A stretch of 64,000 nucleotides of DNA from Bacillota bacterium (GTDB lineage: Bacteria > Bacillota > Clostridia > Oscillospirales > Oscillospiraceae), in assembly GCA_028719885.1 (NCBI GenBank), contig JAQYLT010000076.1, positions 49,733 through 113,732 on the forward strand, read 5' to 3'. The notes beneath the pieces are model-generated. The model had not been told where the DNA came from. It worked only from the letters and a program-made list of their open reading frames with translations, and did not search any database. This document shows, in pieces, positions 57,946-64,000 of the stretch. The translations under genes and the position numbers were made by a program. Every line of letters starts with the position of its first letter. Position 1 is the first letter of the stretch.

Positions 57946-59163
57946 TTATTTCGCGGACAGGTCCACATTTCTGCGGAGAATGGAATGGCTGGGTACCGCC
58001 TTAGGCAGCATCATGGTAAATCTCATCTGGGGCGTTCTGGGCTCGTCAATGGGGGTTCCGTCCTCGTTGGCCATTTCCCCGGCCCGGATGGCAAAGGGCT
58101 TCACATCAGGGCCCACCACTTCCAGTTGGTCCCCTGCATGGAACTTATTCCGCAGGCTGCAAACCGCCAGCCCCTTTTCATCGCATTGCTCCACAATGGC
58201 GCAGATCTGCCACTGCCGGATGTAGCGGGAGTTCTCGGTATATTGGCCCGGATGGCCAAAATAGAAGCCGGTGGAGTAGATCCTATGGGACACATGCTCC
58301 ACTTCGTCCCGCCAGACCGGGTCAGGCTCCCGCCCGGAAAACACATCGTCGATGCAGTGCCGATAGGCACCGGCGACGATGGCGGCATAATAGGGGGATT
58401 TAGCCCGGCCCTCGATTTTGATGCAGTCAATCCCGGCATCCATCAGCTCTTTGAGATGGTCGATGGTGCACATATCCCGGGAATTGAGAATGTAGGTTCC
58501 TTTTTCATCCTCGAACACCGGAAAATATTCCCCGGGACGTTTTTCCTCCACCAGCGCGTATTGATAGCGGCAGGGCTGGGCACAGGCGCCCCGATTGGAG
58601 TCCCGGCCGGTCATGTAGTTGCTGAGAAGGCATCTTCCGGAATAGCTGACGCACATGGCGCCATGGCCAAAGGTCTCAATTTCCAATTCCGGGGATACCT
58701 TCTGACGAATGGTCTGAATTTCCGGAAGGCTCAATTCCCTTGCAAGCACCACCCGCTGTGCGCCCAGGTCAAACCAGGCCTGGGCGCATTCATAGTTGGA
58801 AATGGACTGCTGGGTTGAAATATGCCGCTGGCAGTGGGGAGCGTATTTCCCGGCCAGGGTAAAGGCCCCCAAATCCGCCAGAATCAAGGCGTCCACCTTG
58901 GCACTGTCCAGCTGCTCCAAATAGGCAGGCAGGGCATCCACCTCGTCATTTCTTGGCATGGTGTTCACGGTGACATGGACCTTAACCCCGTGGCTATGGG
59001 CAAATTCCACTGCCTTGGGCAGCTCCTCCGGGGAGAAATTCCCCGCAAAGGAGCGCATTCCAAAGCTGGTGCCGGCAAGGTAAACCGCATCCGCGCCATA
59101 GAGCACGGACATCTTCAGCTGCTCCGCATCACCGGCGGGGCACAGAAGCTCCAGTTTTTTCAT
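57946..59163 (-). CDS. U32 family peptidase / prephenate-dependent tRNA uridine hydroxylation protein
   Basis: A 405-residue protein of the U32 family. The signature EIETFGHGAMCVSYSGRCLLS with downstream Cys in NRGACAQPCRY marks the Fe-S containing subgroup that includes TrhP and RlhA, which hydroxylate RNA; older annotation calls them collagenase-like proteases. Start ATG 59163 is one base past the mltG stop. The pairing with mltG recalls Bacillus yrrL-yrrN-yrrO, which supports a TrhP-type role. Only one U32 gene is present here. Confidence 0.9.
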   Translation of the reverse strand: MKKLELLCPAGDAEQLKMSVLYGADAVYLAGTSFGMRSFAGNFSPEELPKAVEFAHSHGVKVHVTVNTMPRNDEVDALPAYLEQLDSAKVDALILADLGAFTLAGKYAPHCQRHISTQQSISNYECAQAWFDLGAQRVVLARELSLPEIQTIRQKVSPELEIETFGHGAMCVSYSGRCLLSNYMTGRDSNRGACAQPCRYQYALVEEKRPGEYFPVFEDEKGTYILNSRDMCTIDHLKELMDAGIDCIKIEGRAKSPYYAAIVAGAYRHCIDDVFSGREPDPVWRDEVEHVSHRIYSTGFYFGHPGQYTENSRYIRQWQICAIVEQCDEKGLAVCSLRNKFHAGDQLEVVGPDVKPFAIRAGEMANEDGTPIDEPRTPQMRFTMMLPKAVPSHSILRRNVDLSAK

Positions 59164-59164
59164 C

Positions 59165-60799
59165 CTAGCCTCCCACTTTTGCCCGGTTGGCGTCGTGCTC
59201 GGCCTGGGTGGTTGCAAAGATGTGAGAGCCGACGGTGGGATCCAGCACATAGTAGTAGTAGTTGGTATCCGCAGGCTCCAAAGCCGCCGTCAGACTGGAC
59301 AGGCCCGGATTGGAAATGGGTCCGGGGGTCAGGCCGGTATGGGTATAGGTGTTGTAGGGGCTGTCTACCCTCAAATCCTCGGCGGTGAGGTCGGTTTTGC
59401 CGTCCAGCGCGTACACAATGGTGGCATCGATGTTCAGATAGGCGGGATTTCCCTGCCAGCAGAACAGACGGTTGTAGATGACGGAGGCGATGGTGTAGCC
59501 TTCCTGGGCGCTGGAGGTTTCTTTCTCGATCATGGAGGCCACATTTACCACATCCCGGACGGTGAACAGGTGGGAATTGATATAATCCTGACCCTTGCCG
59601 TCCCGGCGCATCAGATCCGACAGATGGGCGTTCAGGGTCTGAATCTTTCCCTGCATGCTCTCATCGAAATGTTTTTCGAAGTTGTTCAGCATTTTGGTCA
59701 GCACATTCTTGGAAGTGTCGTTCTGATAGAATTCATAGGTGTCCGGGAAGAGGAAGCCCTCCAGACAGTATTTATCCCCTCTGGTAACGCCCTCCAGGAA
59801 CCAATAATCATTCAGTTCCCCATAGGCGGCGTAGGAGGTAATGTCCTGCACGGTACATACCTTGTTCTCTTCCAACAGCGCAAATATCTGTCGGCAGGTG
59901 TAGCCCTCGGGAATCATGACCTTAACCACCGATCTCGTGGAGGAGGGAGACATCATTTTCACCAGGGCATGATAGTCGTACTTGGTGTTCAGGTCCCACG
60001 TGCCGGGGCGGATTTCTCCCTCGTCCACGGCAAACTGGGCATACAGCTTAAACAGCCCCGGATAGTGAATCAGCTCCGCCCGGGCCAGCTTTTTGGTAAT
60101 GTCATCGATGGTGTCGGTTTCATACACCGTGATGGTGACCGTTTTGTCCTCCCGCCCGAAGGCCAGAATCTCTGCGGCACACACCCAGACCAGTCGGCCA
60201 AGGGTCAGACTGATCAGCAGCGTCAAAGCAACCCAGACGCCGGTGACCAGCAGATTGGGGATGCCAAACAGCCCCTCGCCCTTTTTCCGCCGGGGGCGGC
60301 CTTTTTTGATGGCGCGCACACGGGGCCGGGCAGGCTCCTGGGGAGCGGGGGGAACGTCGAAGTCGGGAGAATATGGCTCCTGAGGCGCTTCCTCCTGGTA
60401 CGGGGCCTGGTGGGACTCCGGAGGATAGTCGTCCTCCTGGTTGGGGTAGGGGGGCTCGTCCTTGGGATAGGGAGGAGCGGGGTAGTCCGGTTCCGCCGCC
60501 TCCGGAGGCTGCGGATTCGTGTCAGCGCCATATACAGGCGGCTCATCCTGGGGACTCTCGCTTTGCTCCTCCGTTGGATCATAGGAAGCCTTTGCAGAGA
60601 ACTTGCCCCGGTAACCGGAATCCGGCTCCTCGGCTGCGTTGTTATTTGCGTAAGCGCCGGTGAATTCTTCTTCCGGATGGGGTTCCGCCGTGGGCTGCTC
60701 TTCAAAAGCAGCGGGCTCCTCCTGCTGGGGAATGCCCTGGGGATCCTGGTTCTGCTCCTCCGGGAAATACTCCTGATCCGAATTGGGATCGTAGGTCAT
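59165..60799 (-). CDS. mltG: Endolytic transglycosylase MltG with long acidic cytoplasmic extension
   Basis: Cuts nascent peptidoglycan strands at the membrane. The 544-residue protein has an unusual N-terminal tail of about 175 residues rich in Pro, Glu, Gln and Tyr, a basic stop (KKGRPRRKKG), one membrane helix (about 183-205), a LysM-like segment and the YceG domain with the catalytic Glu in LEGFLFPDTYEF, and MIEKETSS plus ASVIYNRL later. I prefer ATG 60799, eight bases after GGAGG; ATG 60814 overlaps the previous stop (TAATG) but has no RBS. Confidence 0.92.
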   Translation of the reverse strand: MTYDPNSDQEYFPEEQNQDPQGIPQQEEPAAFEEQPTAEPHPEEEFTGAYANNNAAEEPDSGYRGKFSAKASYDPTEEQSESPQDEPPVYGADTNPQPPEAAEPDYPAPPYPKDEPPYPNQEDDYPPESHQAPYQEEAPQEPYSPDFDVPPAPQEPARPRVRAIKKGRPRRKKGEGLFGIPNLLVTGVWVALTLLISLTLGRLVWVCAAEILAFGREDKTVTITVYETDTIDDITKKLARAELIHYPGLFKLYAQFAVDEGEIRPGTWDLNTKYDYHALVKMMSPSSTRSVVKVMIPEGYTCRQIFALLEENKVCTVQDITSYAAYGELNDYWFLEGVTRGDKYCLEGFLFPDTYEFYQNDTSKNVLTKMLNNFEKHFDESMQGKIQTLNAHLSDLMRRDGKGQDYINSHLFTVRDVVNVASMIEKETSSAQEGYTIASVIYNRLFCWQGNPAYLNIDATIVYALDGKTDLTAEDLRVDSPYNTYTHTGLTPGPISNPGLSSLTAALEPADTNYYYYVLDPTVGSHIFATTQAEHDANRAKVGG

Positions 60800-60813
60800 A
60801 GGGGGTTCCTCCA

Positions 60814-61356
60814 TTATCGAATTACAATTTGCTTTCGGACGGTTTCTGCCGCCTCTTTTCCTTTCAGTGCCTCCACCAGGGCCAGGCCAAAGGGAATGGC
60901 ACAGCCGGCAGAGGTGCCGGTGATCAGCTTGCCGTCGACAACCACAGCGGCGTTCTCCTGCATTTTAGCAGAGCCCATGTTATTCTCCTGGCCGGGATAG
61001 CAGGTTGCTTTCCGCCCGTCTGTGATGCCAAGGTCAGCAAGCACCGTGGGCCCGGCGCAGATGGCAGCCACATACTTCTGGTTTTCCCAGCCGAATTTCA
61101 GCGCATCCAGAGAAGCCCTGCTGGCGCGCAGACTGGCCACGCCGCCCAGACCGCCGGGAATCACAATCATTTCCATATCGGTCAGATCCATTTCTCCGAT
61201 GGTGATATCGGCCACGACCGGGATTTTATGGCTCCCGATGACTGTTTTACCGTCGATTCCCACCGTCAATACTTCAACACCGGCCCGGCGAAGCAGGTCC
61301 AGAGGCGCAATTGCCTCGGTCTCTTCAAAGCCGGTTCCCAGCAGCATATATACCAT
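60814..61356 (-). CDS. DJ-1/PfpI family protein
   Basis: A 180-residue protein with the glutamine amidotransferase-like fold: GFEETEAIAPLDLLRRAG near the start with the conserved Glu, the nucleophile elbow YVAAICAGPTVLA (Cys about 99) and GTSAGCAIPFGLALVEAL at the end. The family includes chaperone-like, deglycase-like and ThiJ-type proteins, and the activity of this one cannot be predicted. First gene of the minus-strand operon DJ-1, mltG, U32, vanW-like. Confidence 0.92.
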   Translation of the reverse strand: MVYMLLGTGFEETEAIAPLDLLRRAGVEVLTVGIDGKTVIGSHKIPVVADITIGEMDLTDMEMIVIPGGLGGVASLRASRASLDALKFGWENQKYVAAICAGPTVLADLGITDGRKATCYPGQENNMGSAKMQENAAVVVDGKLITGTSAGCAIPFGLALVEALKGKEAAETVRKQIVIR

Positions 61357-61440
61357 GATTCATTCCTCCGAAACAGCATAATCATTTTCAATTTGAAAGA
61401 AAGCTTTGTCGCAGACGCTTGCACCCAAAGTTTTTAATTA

Positions 61441-61469
61441 AATATACCATATTTTTTCCCATTTGTCCA
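61441..61469 (-). promoter_or_regulatory. Sigma-A type promoter for the DJ-1/mltG operon
   Basis: On the minus strand TGGACA (61469-61464), 17-base spacer, TATATT (61446-61441), 85 bases before the ATG. Confidence 0.6.
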
Positions 61470-61530
61470 CCGTCAGCCCCCGGCCTGAATATTATTTTTC
61501 TACTAATTTTGTTTTTCACTCCCGGAACGG

Positions 61531-61559
61531 TTGCAAAGTGAAAGAAAAAATGGTAGAAT
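61531..61559 (+). promoter_or_regulatory. Sigma-A promoter for the DEAD-box helicase
   Basis: TTGCAA (61531-61536), 17-base spacer, TAGAAT (61554-61559), 35 bases before the ATG. Confidence 0.78.
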
Positions 61560-61593
61560 AAACTGAAAACAAGACTAATAAAGGATTGCAGAT

Positions 61594-62784
61594 ATGGAAG
61601 AAAGAAACATTTCCTTTGAAGACCTTGGCCTGTCCGAGGCAATGCTGAAAGCCCTGGAGAAAAAGGGCTACGGTTATCCCACCACCATCCAGGCGGAGGC
61701 GATTCCCCATTTCCTTGCATGGAAAGATGTGATTGCCAAAGCTCCCACCGGCACCGGAAAGACCTTTGCCTTTGGTATCCCCATGATTGAGCATATTGAT
61801 GCACAGAGCGATGAGGTACAGGGGTTGATTCTGGCTCCCACCCGGGAGCTTGCCATTCAGATCGGAGACGAGCTTCGGGGGCTGCTGACCTATTTCCAGA
61901 ATATTCGGGTTGCCGTGCTCTACGGCGGCGCCGGAATCGGCGGCCAGATTCGCCAGATGGAGAAAAAGCCTCAGATCGTAGTGGCCACCCCCGGGCGGCT
62001 GATGGATCACTACAATCGGAAAACCATTCGGCTGGACAAAATTCAGACCGTGGTTCTGGACGAGGCGGACCGGATGCTGGATATGGGCTTTTTCAAGGAT
62101 GTCACCCGCATCATCGAGAAAATCAAAAACCGCAAAAATCTGGGTCTGTTCTCCGCAACCATTTCTCAGGAGGTTATGACGGTCTCCTGGATGTATCAGC
62201 GGGACGAGGTGGAAATCACCGTGGAGCCCAAGCAGGAGGACCGGCCGGATATCGACCAGTTCTCCCTGACCTGCACCCCCCTTGAAAAGGCGGAAACCGT
62301 TCTTCGCCTGCTTCGCAGCCAGGGGTATGAGCGCGTCATGATTTTCTGCAACACCAAGCATATGTGCCAGCGGCTTTGCGACGATTTTCAGCGGGCCGGT
62401 GTGGATTGCGACTGCCTCCACGGCGACATTCGCCAGAGCCAAAGAGAAAAAACCATGCAGCGCTACCGTACAGGCAAGCTGCCTGTGTTGATTGCCACGG
62501 ATGTGGCCTCCCGGGGCATTGATGTGGATGATGTGGACTGCGTTGTCAACTTTGATATCCCAGAGGAAAACGAATACTATGTCCACAGAATCGGGCGAAC
62601 CGGCCGGGCCAAGAGAAAGGGCATTGCCTGGAGCATTGTCAGCAATTTCCCGGAGAAAGCCAAGCTGGATGAAATTGCCAAGTTCTCCAATTATCAGGTC
62701 AAATCCATGATTTTGAATGATGACGGGTCCTTGACGGAGGAAGAAATCAAAGCGCCTCCCGCGCCCAAGAGGCGTTTCCGTTGA
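61594..62784 (+). CDS. DEAD-box ATP-dependent RNA helicase
   Basis: A 396-residue RhlE/CshA-type helicase that remodels RNA, often in cold growth or ribosome assembly. Motifs in order: Q motif (SFEDLGLSEAML ... YPTTIQAEAIP), I APTGTGKT, Ia PTRELAIQ, Ib TPGRLMDH, II LDEADRMLDMGF, III SAT, IV MIFCNTK, V TDVASRGIDVDDV and VI HRIGRTGRA. The C-terminal tail is short and basic (KAPPAPKRRFR). Its stop overlaps the TTG start of the DprA-like gene. Confidence 0.95.
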   Translation: MEERNISFEDLGLSEAMLKALEKKGYGYPTTIQAEAIPHFLAWKDVIAKAPTGTGKTFAFGIPMIEHIDAQSDEVQGLILAPTRELAIQIGDELRGLLTYFQNIRVAVLYGGAGIGGQIRQMEKKPQIVVATPGRLMDHYNRKTIRLDKIQTVVLDEADRMLDMGFFKDVTRIIEKIKNRKNLGLFSATISQEVMTVSWMYQRDEVEITVEPKQEDRPDIDQFSLTCTPLEKAETVLRLLRSQGYERVMIFCNTKHMCQRLCDDFQRAGVDCDCLHGDIRQSQREKTMQRYRTGKLPVLIATDVASRGIDVDDVDCVVNFDIPEENEYYVHRIGRTGRAKRKGIAWSIVSNFPEKAKLDEIAKFSNYQVKSMILNDDGSLTEEEIKAPPAPKRRFR

Positions 62785-63668
62785 ACCCGAAAGAACGGGG
62801 CTTCCTGCTTTTATCCGGGAAATTGGGCGATTCCAACAGGAAACCTCTCACAACCGCCCAGCTTCGGCTGCTTGCCCAGCGGGCGTCTCTTCTGCCAAAA
62901 CCGGAGGATGATTCCCAGCTGGATGGCTCTCATCTGCAATCCATCGGCATCGATCAAAGAATGTCTACCCAGGTTTTGAATTTGCTGGAGGATGAACGGC
63001 AGCTGGATGCCTATCTGTCGTTGGCAGAGAGATTCGGCTGCAGCGCCGTCACCCGGGCCAGCGAGCAATATCCCCAGCTGCTCCGGAAGCGTCTGGGCAA
63101 CGATGCCCCCGGCTGCCTCTGGCTCAGAGGGGATGGAGATATTTTAAGGCTGCCTGCCATCGCCCTGGTGGGTAGCCGAAACCTGGCCGCAGAGAACCGT
63201 GCCTTCGCCAGGGAGGTGGGCATTCAGGCCGCCAGGCAGGGCTATGTGCTGGTCTCCGGCAATGCAAGGGGCGCCGATTCCGTGGCCCAGGCCGCCTGCC
63301 TGGAGGCGGGCGGGCAGGTGATCAGCATTGTGGCAGATTCCTTGCTGGAGCATTCGCCTCACGATCGGATTTTATATGTGAGCGAAGAGGGCTTCGACGA
63401 GCCATTCTCCACATTCCGGGCACTGCACCGAAACCATATCATCCATTGCCTCGGCGCAGTCACCTTTGTGGCACAATGCGCCCTGGAAAAAGGCGGCACC
63501 TGGCAGGGCACTGCTCAAAATCTTCGCAAAAGATGGAGCCCGGTTTTCTGCCTGGGGGATGGGAGCAGCGGCGCGCTTGCCCTTGAAAAAATGGGGGCGA
63601 CCCTGATTGATTGCCAGGAATTGAGAGATTTTAGCCTTTTGGCCGATTCCCAACTGTCCTTATTCTGA
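62781..63668 (+). CDS. DprA/Smf-like DNA-processing protein
   Basis: A 295-residue protein with the DprA Rossmann core: IALVGSRNLAAENRAFA, LVSGNARGADSVAQAACLEAGG and FRALHRNHIIHCLGAVTFVA correspond to the usual nucleotide-like and DNA-contact loops. Classical DprA has SGxARGID and FPxRNRIIaGLS, so several positions differ, and the C-terminal winged helix is absent. It starts with TTG at 62781 within the helicase stop (TTGA). Possible roles are ssDNA handling in transformation or a diverged SLOG-type ligand sensor. Confidence 0.8.
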   Translation: MNPKERGFLLLSGKLGDSNRKPLTTAQLRLLAQRASLLPKPEDDSQLDGSHLQSIGIDQRMSTQVLNLLEDERQLDAYLSLAERFGCSAVTRASEQYPQLLRKRLGNDAPGCLWLRGDGDILRLPAIALVGSRNLAAENRAFAREVGIQAARQGYVLVSGNARGADSVAQAACLEAGGQVISIVADSLLEHSPHDRILYVSEEGFDEPFSTFRALHRNHIIHCLGAVTFVAQCALEKGGTWQGTAQNLRKRWSPVFCLGDGSSGALALEKMGATLIDCQELRDFSLLADSQLSLF

Positions 63669-63690
63669 AAGGTACTCACTTTCTTGCGCC

Positions 63691-63889
63691 ATAACAGCGG
63701 GAAATTGGAATTTGGCGGTATGTGTTCGTAGGGAACGGATTTATCCGTTCCAAAACGTTGATTACCATCCGTGGTTCGTTGAACGGGAAATGGTCCATCC
63801 GCCCTACGGTGTTATCCAACATTTTCCCATTCAATATACCCCAATAAAAACGTTACCGAGGCGGAACGGATAAATCCGTTCCCTGTTAT
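63691..63889. repeat. Second nested-palindrome element with AAATTGGAAT motif
   Basis: A 199-base non-coding element in the last intergenic region. ATAACAG (63691-63697) and CTGTTAT (63883-63889) bound it. AAATTGGAAT (63702-63711), the same end as in the element at 14202, lies inside. Arms GGAACGGATTTATCCGTTCC (63732-63751) and its exact reverse complement (63863-63882) are each self-palindromic. CCGCCCTACGG at 63799-63809 (GTAGGGCGG on the other strand) is shared with the first element. Bases 63890-64000 show no gene that I can support. Confidence 0.65.
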
Positions 63890-64000
63890 GAAGTGACCTT
63901 TGTCAAGGGGTAAAAGCGTAGAATTCTGCACTCTAAAAATGTAGAAAATACCGAAAGGCATATGGGAAGAATCCGGTGACAGATTCCGGCAGTTGGCCAC

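Noticed and set aside
61594..63668. DEAD-box helicase plus DprA-like gene as a defence system
   Set aside because: No nuclease, toxin or restriction partner is nearby and the helicase is an ordinary RhlE/CshA type; the context is housekeeping.
63812..64000. Minus-strand frame at the window's right edge
   Set aside because: It runs through the palindromic repeat arm, has no RBS I can see and no recognisable protein; the edge prevents judging its true start.
1..64000. Insertion sequences, prophage, CRISPR arrays, tRNA or rRNA genes
   Set aside because: No transposase or integrase frames, no regularly spaced direct repeats and no cloverleaf or rRNA signature were found on reading both strands.

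Overview
This 64 kb window is one contiguous stretch of a core chromosome from an anaerobic, endospore-forming member of the Clostridia, most likely Oscillospirales (Oscillospiraceae-like). The placement rests on several things seen here: a fused ispH/ribosomal protein S1 gene, a class III (anaerobic) ribonucleotide reductase, many sporulation genes (gerW/ytfJ, dacF-like, spoIIAA-spoIIAB-sigF, yunB, ylbJ, yqfC-yqfD), a large Bacillus-type SRP RNA with an Alu domain, T-box control of valS, moderately high GC and strong SD sequences. The species is not determined. No rRNA, tRNA, CRISPR array, prophage or insertion sequence was seen.

Layout, left to right. 1-3443: scpB, DUF2953, gerW, dacF-like and rluB-type genes in a tight operon. 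3453-5613: an RpiR-type regulator and an HI0933-type flavoprotein. 5654-8926: acpP, SRP RNA, dnaX, ybaB and recR, a classic Firmicutes cluster. 8986-11064: an acyltransferase facing a polyprenyl-phosphate-type glycosyltransferase. 11186-14165: T-box leader and valS. 14202-14403: a nested-palindrome element. 14588-19195: the sigma-F operon, pcrA and yunB. 19261-20491 (minus): a small Cys protein and ylbJ. 20565-27756: yqfC, yqfD, phoH, ybeY, era, yqzL, recO and mutS2. 27845-31727: an atypical HPr, uvrC, rsmD, coaD and a coiled-coil protein. 31774-33838 (minus): a Cys-rich unknown and galM. 34032-36354: nrdD behind NrdR boxes. 36476-38196 (minus): yitT-like and tmcAL. 38236-39530: ackA. 39672-43216 (minus): a small membrane protein, then birA, a membrane E2-like protein and a homocysteine methyltransferase-like gene. 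43301-54306: an M29 aminopeptidase, rpmE, then hflX, yigZ, dgt, dnaG, sigA, a second sigma-like gene, cmk and ispH-rpsA. 54322-56251: Dabb, ACT and UPF0210 genes. 56300-61356 (minus): vanW-like, U32 peptidase, mltG and DJ-1. 61531-63668: DEAD-box helicase and a DprA-like gene. 63691-63889: a second nested-palindrome element.

Most genes are replication, repair, translation and sporulation housekeeping in co-directional operons with ATGA overlaps. The observations I rate highest are: (1) sigA lacks region 1.1 and is followed, with overlapping stop and start, by a second full-architecture sigma-70-like gene whose core-RNAP-binding helix is kept while its DNA-reading helices are degenerate; (2) a perfect internal Shine-Dalgarno and in-frame ATG inside ispH-rpsA that could release free S1 protein, in an AT-rich patch that also holds a promoter-like sequence; (3) an E2/CAT-fold domain on a six-helix membrane anchor with the catalytic His replaced by Glu; (4) an HPr whose active-site loop is HNK instead of HAR; (5) two nested-palindrome elements sharing a terminal motif. 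All are inferences from sequence reading alone; no database search was run.
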